Of a DNA stretch of 64,000 nucleotides, positions 18,208 through 28,419 are shown one piece after another. The stretch's first letter is position 1. Each line of letters starts with the position of its first letter. The DNA is from Streptomyces diastatochromogenes (GTDB lineage Bacteria; Actinomycetota; Actinomycetes; Streptomycetales; Streptomycetaceae). The translations under genes were made by a program, and so were the position numbers. The notes beneath the pieces are model-generated. The model was not told where the DNA came from, searched no databases, and saw only the letters and a list, made by a program, of their open reading frames with translations. The stretch lies in contig JAPTYK010000001.1 in NCBI GenBank assembly GCA_026913215.1, forward strand, positions 7,316,001 through 7,380,000, read 5' to 3'.

Positions 18208-21119
18208 CCGGCCCGGACCCGTACACCGCCTTCCCGTACCCCCACCTCACGGGTGCGCACGACGAGGACGGCAGCGAGCGGCCGGGCCTTCCCTCGGGGA
18301 CCGTCCTGCGCTTCGCCCTGCTCGCCGTCGGCATGCTCACCGCCACCCTGGAGATGACGAACACCGCGGCCTCGCTGCTCTTCGCCGACGGCACCGGTCT
18401 GGGCTGCTGGTTCGCCGTGGGCGACGACAGCGCCTTCTGGCGCGCCGCTCTCGCCGGCCGCGCCGGGTCCCCGCCGGCCGAGTCCTGTCTCACCGAACCC
18501 GTACGGGACGGAATCTACGCCTGGGGGTACGCCGGCACGGCCGCCCTGCTCGCCACCGCCACGCTCCTCTATTGGCTGCTGCCGCGCTTCCGCCGACGCC
18601 GACGCGGCCTCGTGGCGCTGGAGGACCTCGACGCGGCCTTCGACCCGGCCGGTCTGCGCACCGAGCTGGACGAACTCGTCGCCCTGGCGGGGCGCGTCGA
18701 ACACCACGGCAGCCTCGACTCGTCGTACCTGGTGATCACCCCGCCGCGCTTCGTCGTGGACTGCACGGCACTCGACGCCGGGGCCGTCGTCTTCGGCCGG
18801 GCCCGCGCTCCCGTCGTCTCCCTGCACGCCGGGCTCCTCGCCGTACGCGGCACGGCCCCCGAACGCTTCAGAGCGGTGGTCCTCCACGAACTCGCCCACA
18901 TCCGCACCATGGACGTGGGCCTCGCCTACTCGGTCCTCGCCCTCTGGCGGGCCTTCCTCGCCGTGGTGCTCGTCCCGTACGCCGTGATCGTCGGCGGCTC
19001 CTTCGCGTGGGCCGCGGCCACCGGGCACTTCCCCGGCCTCGACGACAGGTTCTGGCCCGCCGCGTTGCCGGAACTGACACGGCAGACCGCCAAGGCACTG
19101 CTGCTGGTGGCCGCGGTGGTGCTGATCCGCGCGGACACCCTGCGCCATCGCGAACTCGTCGCCGACGTGAACGCGGTGGCGGCCGGTGCCCGCGTCGAGG
19201 TGTGGAGAAGGCGGCCGCCGCCGAGGCCGCGCGCGGCCGGTCCGGCCCCAGCACGTCCGGGCCGTCGGCGTCCTTCCCCTGGCACGCAGGATCTCGGCCC
19301 TGGTCCGCCCCATCCCACCTGGCAGGAACGACTGCGCGCGCTGCGCCGCCCGTTCACCCTGCACGGGCTGAGCCCCTGCAGTACTTCCTCATCGGCTGCA
19401 CGACCATGATCTCGGTCCACACGGTCGACCGGGTCCGGGGCCCCGGCCTGGAATCGTCGACGGTCGCGCTGATCACCGCCGGCATCCTCTTCTTCGCCGT
19501 CTGGCACGACCAGCTCCGTGCCCGCTTCGCCCACCTGCTCCGGGAGCACGGCCCGAGCCCCGTCCCCGGGCTCGCGTTCGGAGGCGGCCTGTTCCTCGGC
19601 CAGTTCGCCGCCGGAGTGGGCCACAGCAGCCGCTGGTGGCCCACCGCACCGGAAACCCCCGTCGTCCTGCTGGCCCTGCCGCTGTGCGGGGCGCTCTGGG
19701 TCGGGTGGGTCGACCAGATCGGCCACCTCTGCCTGCTTCAGGGCGCGCGGCCCCGCGCCGCTGTCTGGTTCACCGCTTTCCCCGGCTGCGCCTTCGGAGT
19801 CGCCCTCTTCCAGTGGTGGGTGGACGACGCGTTCACCGCCATGGCCGGAGATCCTTTCGGTTCCGTCCTCGATTCGCTGGCCGTGGAACTGCCCGAACTC
19901 GCGCAGGCCCATCCCACGACCCTGCGCGTCATCGCGGGCACGATCCAGTACGTCGGCGCTCCCGCCACCGGGGAGTCCATGGCGTTCATCGGAATGGCCT
20001 CCTGGTTCCTCGTCGTCCTCGTCCAGCTCCCGCGGTTCTACGGTCGGGGCCCCCTCTACCGCATGCGCTCGATGACGATGCGCACGGAGCGCGCAGGCTT
20101 CGGCGGCGTGGCGACGCTCGGCCTGATGTGCGGCCTCGCCGTCTGCGTCGCCCTGTTCGTCCTCCTCTCGTCGGCGGACTCCTTGCGGCCCGGGAGCCCC
20201 CTGCCGGAGTCCGCCCGCCGGACGCTCCTCGTCTGGTGGACCGCCATGGTCTGCTGGGCGGGCTCCTCCCTGGCCGCCGTGCTGACGGCCGTACGCCTGG
20301 GCCCGCTCTGGTTGCCTCGCGCGCTGACGGCGGCGGCCGTCGCCCAGACCACCGCACTGGTCGGTTTCCTCGGCCTGATGTCCTTCGGCGGCTGCGGACG
20401 GCTCCTGGCCCCCGCCTCGTGCGGGCCGGGCTCCTCCGAACTCGCGGAGATCCACCCGATGCTCTTCGAGACCGTCTCGCTGGGGCTGCTCGCCGCCGCG
20501 CTCGCCGCCGTACCGGCGGCCCTCCTCGCGTACGTCGTCCGCCGGCCCGCCCGGCTGCGCCCCCGGCCCCGCGGGACGGGCCGCCACCCCGTCCGGACCT
20601 GGACGGTGCGCGCGGGCGTCGGCCTCCTGCTGGCCACCACGGTCGCCGCCTGCTCGGCGAGCCAGGAGCTGAGGGCGACCCCGACCTGGTGCTCCGCTCC
20701 CACCCGGGAGTGCTCACCGGGGAATCGACCGCCGACCGGATCCACGCGCTCCAGATCCGCGTCTGGGAGAACACCGAGGCCCTCCTTCACCGACGTGGTC
20801 GGCCACCACAATCGGGCCGACCGCACCCTCCGCACCACCCCTCGCGCACCGACGACCTCGCGGCCGCCTGCACCGGCCTGCGTCGATCGGCCGAACGCGC
20901 CCTGCACGCCCGTCCGTTCCCCGACGAGGATCTGGGCCGCCGCTGGACGAACGCCCTGCGCCGCTCCCTGGCCGCCGCCGAGGCATGCCGTACGGGTGCG
21001 GCCTCCCCGCACCGGACAGGGCCTGGCCGACCGAGCTGACCGCCGCACGCGCCGACGTCCTCGGCCTCTACCTGGAGACCCTGTCGCGGTTCGTGTCGGC
21101 GGGCACGCGCTCGCAGTGA
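18204..21119 (+). CDS. large M48-like membrane zinc metalloprotease
   Basis: About 970 residues. Four N-terminal membrane segments flank the zinc motif HELAHIRTMD (near 18890); the likely third ligand is the Glu in RHRELVAD. The C-terminal part (from about 19380) adds at least eight more helices, for example VALITAGILFFAV and LLALPLCGALWVGWV, and ends in a soluble helical tail. Frameshifts lie near 19200, 19370, 20690 and 21010; the stop is TGA 21117. M48 proteases cut membrane or membrane-associated proteins. The long multi-helix extension is unusual for the family, and its role is unknown. Confidence 0.72.
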
Positions 21120-21342
21120 GTCCGACGCCGGCACAAGCCCCTCCGCGCAGCAGGAGGCGCCCGCCGGGCCGGGGGACCCGGCGTACATCTCGCTGACGAG
21201 TCGTCGACAGCCGCGTAGCACTTGAGGACGACCCCGTGTCCGTACGGAGACGGACTTCTGGACCGGGAGGAACCCGGGCCCGTGGTCGTCGTCTTGGTTC
21301 TCGTGTCGACTTGATCGTCGAGCCGACACGGGGAGGTGTGTG

Positions 21343-22493
21343 ATGGCAGGTCAGGTGAGCGGGACGAAGCGGGCGAAGGCGTCGGCGCCGGAGTACCAGG
21401 GCGCTCTCGAATCGTTGTCGGTGAACGCCTCACTGCCCGAGGTGCTGGCCCGGGGCCTGGAGGAGCTGCGTGCGGCGGAACGGGCCGGGGACCGGCGGGA
21501 GGAGGCGCGCTGCGGGCTGGCCGTGGCGGAGGCCTGCCGCAGGCTCGGGCGCATAGACGAGGCCGACCGCGCGTGGAAGGCGAGCTACCGAGCGGCGCGT
21601 TCGGCCGGTCACGAGGGGCCATGGCGTGGGCCCTGTGGAGCGGCGGCACGCTGGCCCGGCAGCGCGGCGCGTTCAGGCTGGCGTACCGGTTGCTGAGACT
21701 GGCCGCCGAGACGGGCGAGCGGGGCGGTGACGTCGTCGTGCGCGGCTACTCGCTGGCGGGACTCGCCGAGACCGGGCGCATCCAGGGCGATTACGCGGCG
21801 GTCCGGAGGCTGCACGAGCAGCTGCTCGCCGAGGCCCGCCGCCGGGGCGAGGCCCGGCACACGGTGTGGGCACTGGAGGGCATCGCGCAGATGCACCGCA
21901 ACACCGGCGAGTACGACGAGGCCCTGGCCCTCTTCGAGGAGGCGGCCGACACGGCGTCCCGAGCCGAGGACCGGCGCGGGTGGGCCTGGGCGCTGCGCGG
22001 CATAGCCGACGTGGTGTCCGTGCGCGACGCCGACGTGGAACGCGCCCTCTCGCTGCTGTCCCAGGCGGAGGAGGCCTGCCGCGAGATGCGGCTGTCCAGC
22101 GCGCTCGCCTACAACCACAAGATGCGCGGCAACGTGCTGTACCGGGCGGGCCGCTACGAGCAGGCCCGTGAGATGTACGCCCTGGCCCTCGGGGAGTTCC
22201 AGGAGATGGACGAACCGCGCGGGACGGCGCTGTCCCGGCTGGGGCTGGTCAAGGCCTCCGCCCACCTGGGCCGCGACGCCGCGCACACCGCCGCGGACCT
22301 GGCCGAACTGCGCTCGACGCTGGACCGCATCGGGCTGCGGCACGCCCGGGACATGGTGGACAAGGCAGCGGCCGAACTGGGCGTCGGGCCGCTGCCGGAC
22401 CACGGCGGCCACGAACGGGGCGCCGCGGGGCCCGTGCTGCCGGCGGCCGGGGCCGAGGCGCTCCAGGCCGCCGATGTGGAGGGCCTGCGGTGA
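21343..22493 (+). CDS. tetratricopeptide-repeat protein
   Basis: About 384 residues. Start ATG 21343 follows GGGAGG. One base loss near 21618 separates the first repeat from the rest. At least six TPR-like helical pairs are visible (EARCGLAVAEACRRLGRIDEAD, AFRLAYRLLRLAAETGE, ALEGIAQMHRNTGEYDEALALFEEA, RGNVLYRAGRYEQAREMYALAL). No enzymatic domain. It overlaps the polyprenyl synthase gene by GTGA, so the two are made together; a scaffold or regulator role for that enzyme is possible but unproven. Confidence 0.75.
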
Positions 22494-23733
22494 GCGCCGT
22501 CCCGACCCCGTTCTCGCAGGCGTGCTCGCCGGGCGCCGCAGCCGTGGCCACGGTGCGTTCCTCCCGTGCTCACGACCTTGCGCACGACCTTGCTCACGGC
22601 GTCGATCACGACCTTGCGCACGACAGTGAACGCGGCCTTGATCGCGAGATCGATCACGAGACCGGCCACGGCGTCGATCACGGCGTCGATCACCGCGTCG
22701 ATCACGACGCGGCGCCGGACCGTGTCCTGGAGCGCTGCCGTGAACTCGTCCGGCCCGCGCTGGTCGAGGCGGTGGGCAGCCTCCACCCGTGGACCGGTGA
22801 GATGGCGGCGTACGCGCTGGGCTGGTCCGACACGGCCGGTACTCCCGATCCCGGCGGGTCCGAGGGCAAGGGAGTGCGCCAGGCGCTCGCCGTGCTCGGG
22901 GCGGAGGCGGTCGGGGCCGAGGGCGCGGAGGCCGTGCCCGGCGCCGTGGCCGTCGAGCTCGTGCACACCTTCTCGCTCCTCCACGACGACATCATGGACG
23001 GCGACGCCCTGCGCCGACGGCGGCCCGCGGTGTGGAAGGCCTACGGCACCGGCCCGGCCGTCCTCGCCGGCGACGCGCTGCTCGCCCAGGCCGTGACCAC
23101 CCTGGCCGAGGCCCCGGGCGGCACGCGGCGGCCGCGGTCCGCTGCCTCTGCCGGACCCTGAACGCGCTGGTGTCCGGCCAGGCGCAGGACCTGCGCTTCG
23201 AACAGCGTCCGTGGTACGGCCCCGGCGCGGTCGGACCGGAGCAGTACCGGTCGATGGCCGAGCACAAGACGGGCACCCTGCTGGGCTGCGCCGTCGCGCT
23301 CGGCGCGGTCCTCGGCGGCGCCCCGACCGGATCGTGGCCACGCTCGAACGGGCGGGCCGCCACCTCGGCCTCGCCTTCCAGGCGGTGGACGACCTCCTCG
23401 GCATCTGGGGCGACCCCGCCGTGACCGGCAAACCCGTCCACGCCGACCTGCGCAGGGGCAAGAAGACCTACCCGATGCTCGCCGCACTGGCCGGTGGGGC
23501 AGCGCCGCGCACGAACTGGCGGCGCTGCTCGACCCTCCCGGCCGCTCGACCACGAGGCCGCCGCACGCGTGGCGGCACTCGTGGAGGAGCTGGGCGGGCG
23601 GACCGCGACCCGCGACGAGGCGCGCCGGCACCTGGACACCGCCCGCCACGCGCTGCGCGACGCGTCCCTCGGGCACACCGCCGTACGGCAATTGGACAGG
23701 CTGTTCACGTACGTCCTCGACCGGACCAGGTGA
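22490..23733 (+). CDS. polyprenyl diphosphate synthase with His/Asp repeat N-terminus
   Basis: A trans-isoprenyl synthase: LVHTFSLLHDDIMDGD is the first Asp-rich motif, VDDLLGIWGDP the second, followed by GKPVHADLRRGKKTYP. It condenses IPP with allylic diphosphates; chain length cannot be told from sequence. Base losses lie near 23120, 23335 and 23500. The first ~75 residues are unusual: repeated His-Asp units (HDLAHDLAHGVDHDLAHD, DHGVDHRVDHD) predicted to be disordered. The WGD-containing type resembles polyprenyl transferases that travel with family 2 encapsulins, but no shell gene is nearby. Translationally coupled to the TPR gene. Confidence 0.82.
22566..22707 (+). repeat. tandem repeats encoding His/Asp-rich tail
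   Basis: Interleaved copies of cacgaccttgcgcacgac-like and ggcgtcgatcac units (9-12 bp) encode HDLAHD and GVDH repeats at the N-terminus of the polyprenyl synthase. Spacing keeps the frame throughout. Confidence 0.75.
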
Positions 23734-23762
23734 TCGCCGCGGGCGGTCTCACGGGGTCCTGC

Positions 23763-25512
23763 TCACCTTCCCGACTGGAGGGCGTCCCAGGTGCCGGAGC
23801 CGACGATGCCGTCGACCGCCAGGGCGCGTGAGGACTGGTAGTCGCGCACGGCCTGGTCGGTGTCCGGACCGAAGGCGCCGTCGACGGCCACCGTCCGGCC
23901 GAGCGCGGCGGTCAGGGCCCGCTGGAGCCGGGTGACGGCTTCTCCCGTCGAGCCGCTCCGGACGGTGGGGGCGGTTCCGCCGGACAGCAGGGCGGTCCAG
24001 GTCTTCGGCCCGATCACCCCGTCCGCGGTGAGCCCCGTGCCGCTCTGGAAGTCCTGGGTGGCGGTGGTCGTGGCGGCGCCGAACGCCCCGTCCGGGGCGC
24101 CCGGGTCGTATCCGGCGGTCTTGAGCAGGCACTGGGCCGCCTTGACCTGGTCGCCGGCCGAGCCGCTCTGGACCGTGGAGTACGCGGTGAAGTCGAGGCT
24201 CGCCCCCGTGCAGTCGGCCGTGGGCGGCGTGGCCGTGCCCACGTCCAGGTAGTCGCGGTCGATGTTGATCGAGTAGCCGCCGTAGGACTCGGTCACCTCG
24301 CCCGCGTACTGGTGGATGCGCTGGTGCCCGGCCCAGGAGGTGGACGGGACGTAGGAACCGGTGTTGGTGTCGGCGGCGCCGTTCCACCAGCCGTAGAAGA
24401 TGTGGTCGACCCGCGTGTAGGCGCTGTTGCCGTACGCGCTCGCGGCGTCCTTGATGCCGGAGGACGCGCTGGAGTAGAAGCCCGACAGATAGCCGCCGCT
24501 GTGCAGCCGCTCGGTCCAGCCGGACAGGTACGACAGCACGGCCGCCTTGCAGGAGGCCGTGGAGGCGTACCCCTCGATGTCGCTGTAGACGGCGCTGCCC
24601 GCGGGGATGCCGAGGTTCGCCGCGGCGGTGAGGGCGCCCGCCGCCGCGGTGACGCCCTGGGACTTCGCCGTGGCGGGGTCGGCGGACATCTTCAGGGAGA
24701 AGCTCGTGCACGGGGCCTGGCGGCCGACGTCGATGGGGATCAGCCGCCAGCCGTTGCCGGTCTGACCGGTCACCCAGCTCGCGGTCAGGTTCGGCTGCGC
24801 GCAGCCCGGAAGGAACCGCTGATGTAGACGCCGACCGCGCGGTACGGCGAGCCGGACCGCCAGGCGTTCATGGCGGCCTGGGAGGGCGCGGCGCAGGTGT
24901 CGAAGCCCTTGCCCAGGTAGCTGCCGGGCTGCGGTCCGGCCGCGGCCAGGAAGCGGCCTCGGGCCGCTGGGCGGCGCGGGGCAGTTCGGCGCGCCTGGCG
25001 TCCGGGGTGAGCGCGGCCGAGGCCAGGACGTCCCGCACCAGATGCTCGGTCGCCGGGGTGTGCGCGGCGGTGACGAGGACACCGGCGTCCTCGACCGCGA
25101 TCTGGATGGTGTCGTTGCTGGACACGGCGGCCGGGGCGGTGGCCTTGCCGCGCGGGGCCCGCGCGGTCGCCGCCGTCGCCTGTCCGGCGGAGCGGGCGGT
25201 GAGGGGTTCCACGACGAGGCCCGCCGTGCGGCCCAGGAGGTGGGCGGGGCAGTCGCTCTGCTCGGAGGGCTCGCCGAGGTAGACGGCGGGCCGGTCGAAG
25301 CGGAGGCAGGCCCGAGGGTTCTCGGCCAGGTCGACGACCTGCCAGTCGGCGGGGATTTCGACGCGGTAGCCGTGGTAGCTGACGGTCTGTCGGCCGGCCC
25401 CGGGCGGGGAGGCGGCAGCGGCGGATCCGGGCGCGGTGAACGCGCCGACACCGGCGAGCACCGTCAGCGCGGCCGTTCCGGCACGGACGCGCCAGGGGAT
25501 GCGGGAGGACAT
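23763..25512 (-). CDS. secreted DUF1906 glycoside-hydrolase-like protein with two peptidoglycan-binding domains
   Basis: Begins with a Sec signal (TAALTVLAGVGAFTAPGSAAAA). A ~200-residue N-terminal region (VSYHGYRVEIPADWQVVDL) follows. After shifts near 24970 and 24820 comes the DUF1906/Rv2525c-like TIM-barrel domain: GFDTCAAPS, YRAVGVYI, IPIDVG, AVYSDIEGY, FYGWWNG, IHQYAGEV and NIDRDYLDVG. Two C-terminal PG_binding_1 repeats (QCLLKTAGYDPGAPDGAFG, LQRALTAALGRTVAVDGAFG) anchor it to the wall. Probably a wall-associated hydrolase; catalytic activity is not established for this domain. Convergent with the polyprenyl synthase. Confidence 0.8.
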
Positions 25513-25630
25513 CAGGGCACTCCTACTCGATGCGGGGAGGGAGGGAGAGAGTGAGGGGCAGCGGGTCTGTTCGGGGCGGGGACGAGCGGTGCCCGTCGGC
25601 AGAGCCCGCTGCCGGAGACGTACGTACGGG

Positions 25631-26365
25631 TCAGACGCCGCAGTTGGGCGCGGACCAGGATCGGTCGGCGCGCCCGTCCATGTGGGTGTGGTCGTTGTGG
25701 TCGGGGTAGCCGGGGCCGAAGATTCCGCCGAACCCGTGGGAGCGGGCCCGCTGGGCCAGCGTGCACAGCGAGGGGCTGCCGGTCAGGTCGGCGGCATCAC
25801 CGTACAGGTGCCGGCTGTTCGAGGCGCCGCCCACCGCGCTGTTGCATGCGTACGAGCGGAATCCGCTGGTCACGGTCAGCGGCACGTCACCCAGGGCGTG
25901 TCGCATGGCCTCCAGCTTCCACATCGTCCGCAGGGCGTTGGCCTTGGCCGTCGCGGCGCCGACCGCCCCGCCGGACCAGTCGGAGTTGCACTTGTTCAGC
26001 TCGGCGTAGGTGAAGTGGACGGGGGTGCAGTCCGGGTCCTGCAGGGCGTAGATCCTGCTGAACGTCTGGGCACCGGCGATGCCGTCCGCGGGCAGCCCGT
26101 ACGCCTGCTGGAACCGGGTCACCGCGGCCTTCGTGGCCGGGCCGAACGCGCCGTCGACGGCGATGACCTCGCCGTACGCCGCGTGTCCGGCCACGCGGAT
26201 CTGCAACTGCGTCACGTCGGAGCCCGACATGCCCTCGGACAGGGTGCGGCCCCAGGTGTAGCACTCGTCGGCCTGGGCGGACCCGGCCGTGAACATCACC
26301 CCGCCCAGCGTCGCCGCCACGACCATGACGAGCGAGAGGGTGAGGCGGATGGTGCGCCGAAACAT
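25631..26365 (-). CDS. secreted D-Ala-D-Ala carboxypeptidase (peptidase M15A)
   Basis: An intact 244-residue protein. Sec signal to SAQADE, one PG_binding_1 domain (LQIRVAGHAAYGEVIAVDGAFG, GLPADGIAG), then the M15A catalytic domain with zinc and active-site motifs SRHLYGDAADL and DHNDHTH. The architecture equals that of the zinc D-Ala-D-Ala carboxypeptidase of Streptomyces albus G. It trims peptidoglycan stem peptides outside the cell. Same direction as the DUF1906 protein 120 bp downstream, so the two may form a wall-remodelling unit. Confidence 0.88.
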   Translation of the reverse strand: MFRRTIRLTLSLVMVVAATLGGVMFTAGSAQADECYTWGRTLSEGMSGSDVTQLQIRVAGHAAYGEVIAVDGAFGPATKAAVTRFQQAYGLPADGIAGAQTFSRIYALQDPDCTPVHFTYAELNKCNSDWSGGAVGAATAKANALRTMWKLEAMRHALGDVPLTVTSGFRSYACNSAVGGASNSRHLYGDAADLTGSPSLCTLAQRARSHGFGGIFGPGYPDHNDHTHMDGRADRSWSAPNCGV

Positions 26366-26493
26366 CGCGTCTCCGTCCTGAGTTCTGATCCCCCGTCAAG
26401 GGGCTGAGGCGAGTGTGGTGCGTGAATGCGGTGCGTGTCCACAATGTCACCGTCCGCCACAGGACCAGACCTCCGAAACGGCCCTTCCGCCTG

Positions 26494-27219
26494 TCAGGCC
26501 GCGCCGTTCTCCGTACGGACGGGGAGTCGCCCCGCCGCTGCGAGCCGGGACAGCCGCCGGTGCTCCCGGTCGGCCCAGCGCCGGACCCGCTCGGGTTCCA
26601 GCGGGGCGCCGTGGCCGACGTGGAGGCTGGTGGGGTTCAGGGCGAGCATCTCGCGCAGGCTGGCGAGGTTGCGCAGCGGGTCGTCGTGGAAGGGAGGGTT
26701 GGCGGGGCGGCCCGGCACGAGACCGAAGAGGGAGGTGGCGATCAGGTCGCCGGCGACGAGGTCCCCCTGGTCGGTGAGGACGGAGATCGACCCGGCGGTG
26801 TGTCCCGGGGTGGGCATGACGCGGGCCGCGAGCCCGAAGTCCTCCAGGCCGGTCTCGCCGGTCACGATCACGTCGGGTTCGACCGGGGGGACCGTGAGGT
26901 GCAGGTTCTCGTTCCTGGCCATGAGGCGGCCCAGCGGCCCGGTGGGCAGGTACGGTTCGCGGGCCCGGCCGGTGCGGTAGGGGCCGAGGTCGGCGACGTG
27001 CCCCGCGACGGGCGCCCCGGTCAGGCGCCGCAGTTCGGCGGCGGAGCCGAAGTGGTCGATGTGGCCGTGGGTGAGGACGATCAGTGACACGTCGGCGGGG
27101 TCCACGCCGTGGGCGGCGATCTGGTCGTGGATCCTCCGGCCGCTGCCGGGCGTTCCCGCGTCGACGACGACGGGCCGGCGGCCCAGCAGCAGGTAGGCGT
27201 TGATGTGGTGGCGGCCCAT
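26494..27219 (-). CDS. metallo-beta-lactamase fold hydrolase
   Basis: Metal motifs THGHIDHFG (HxHxDH), TPGHTAGS and AGDLIA, plus the final His in HVGHGAP, give the full two-metal site. About 241 residues from ATG 27219. The N-terminal strand probably starts a little upstream (a VPHQVVPIP segment at about 27250 in another frame), so a frameshift may hide a start near 27255 behind GAGGAG. Substrate unknown; the type (INAYLL, VVVDAGTPG) is common among glyoxalase II-like and quorum-lactonase-like enzymes. Downstream of the GlxA-type regulator on the same strand. Confidence 0.78.
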   Translation of the reverse strand: MGRHHINAYLLLGRRPVVVDAGTPGSGRRIHDQIAAHGVDPADVSLIVLTHGHIDHFGSAAELRRLTGAPVAGHVADLGPYRTGRAREPYLPTGPLGRLMARNENLHLTVPPVEPDVIVTGETGLEDFGLAARVMPTPGHTAGSISVLTDQGDLVAGDLIATSLFGLVPGRPANPPFHDDPLRNLASLREMLALNPTSLHVGHGAPLEPERVRRWADREHRRLSRLAAAGRLPVRTENGAA

Positions 27220-27320
27220 GAGGGGATGGGGACGACCTGGTGCGGGACACGGTTCTCTCCTCGGGCATGGCTGTCTTCCGCCGTGGGGTGGTCCGCGGCG
27301 GTCGGAGGGGGTGGCGGGGT

Positions 27321-28298
27321 TCAGCGGAAGCGGCGCCGGTACTGGGCGGGGGTGGTGCCGAGGCGGCGCCGGAAGGAACGGTGCAGGCTCTCCACGGAAC
27401 CGAGGCCGCTGAGCGCCGCGATCTCGGGCAGGCCGTGGGCGCTGTCCTGGAGCAGCCGGCGGGCGGCCTCCAGCCGGACGGACTCGACGTAGGCGGCCGG
27501 GGTGGTGCCGGTGCGCGCGCGGAACAGCCGGGAGAAGTGACGCGCGCTCAGGTGCACCCGGGAGGCCAGGGCCTCGGCGGACAGGTCCTCGGCGAGGTGC
27601 TCGCCGATCCACACGCGCAGGTCGTCCAGCCGGTCACCGGGCGCCGCGGGAGGCGTGAGCGGCACGCTGAACTGGCTCTGCCCGCCCGCGCGTTTGACGT
27701 ACATGACCATCGTCCGGGCGGTGGCGAGCGCGCGTGCGGGACCGTGGTCCTCGGTGACCATGGCCAGCGCCATGTCCATCCCCGACGCGATGCCGGCGCA
27801 GGTCCACAGCCGGCCCTCCCGGATGAAGATCGGGTCCGCGTCGACGGTGACGAGCGGATGGTCGGCGGCCAGCCGCGCGGCCGTCCGCCAATGGGTCGTG
27901 GCGGAACGGCCGTCCAGCAGCCCCGCCGCGGCCAGCAGGTGCGTGCCGGAGCAGACGGAGCCCAGCCGGGGGGTTCCGGGGGCCACCTCGCGCAGCCAGT
28001 CGATGATCCCCCGGTCGAGTACGGGCTCCACCTCGCCCTCGCGCACCTGGACGGCGCCCGCCACGAGCAGGGTGTCCACGTTGCCGTCCACCTCGTCCAG
28101 GGCCAGGTCGGCCATCAGCCGGATCCCGCTGGAGGTCGTCACCGGCTCGCCCCGGTCCGTCGCGACGCGGACGGTGTAGCCGGCCCGGCCGCAGTCGGCG
28201 ACCCGGGTGGCGACGGAGAACACCTCGGCCGGACCGGTGACGTTGAGCAGTTCGACGCCGGGGAAGGCCGCGACGACGACCCTGTGGGGTGGGCGCAT
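27321..28298 (-). CDS. GlxA-family transcriptional regulator (DJ-1/PfpI + AraC HTH)
   Basis: An intact protein of 325 residues. Residues 1-180 form the DJ-1/PfpI domain (VVVAAFPGVELLNVTGPAEVF, LGSVCSGTHLLAAAGLLDG, TTHW); residues 220-320 hold the paired AraC helix-turn-helix (AEALASRVHLSARHFSRLFR and LPEIAALSGLGSVESLHRSFRRRLG). Start ATG 28298 is chosen because the conserved domain begins there; an upstream in-frame Met is not needed. Probably regulates the MBL hydrolase gene ~100 bp downstream. The effector is unknown. Confidence 0.88.
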   Translation of the reverse strand: MRPPHRVVVAAFPGVELLNVTGPAEVFSVATRVADCGRAGYTVRVATDRGEPVTTSSGIRLMADLALDEVDGNVDTLLVAGAVQVREGEVEPVLDRGIIDWLREVAPGTPRLGSVCSGTHLLAAAGLLDGRSATTHWRTAARLAADHPLVTVDADPIFIREGRLWTCAGIASGMDMALAMVTEDHGPARALATARTMVMYVKRAGGQSQFSVPLTPPAAPGDRLDDLRVWIGEHLAEDLSAEALASRVHLSARHFSRLFRARTGTTPAAYVESVRLEAARRLLQDSAHGLPEIAALSGLGSVESLHRSFRRRLGTTPAQYRRRFR

Positions 28299-28419
28299 GC
28301 GCCGATCATTCCGCCCCGCCCCGAGGGCCGCAATGACCATGTTCTGTCAGATCCGGACATATGGAGCCGGGGCACGCCTGGTACGGCCCTCCGGGAGGGC
28401 GCGGGTGCGATCGGTCGTG

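Noticed and set aside
22490..23733. Family 2 encapsulin cargo system
   Set aside because: The enzyme type and disordered N-terminus fit, but no shell gene is present on either side in the window.
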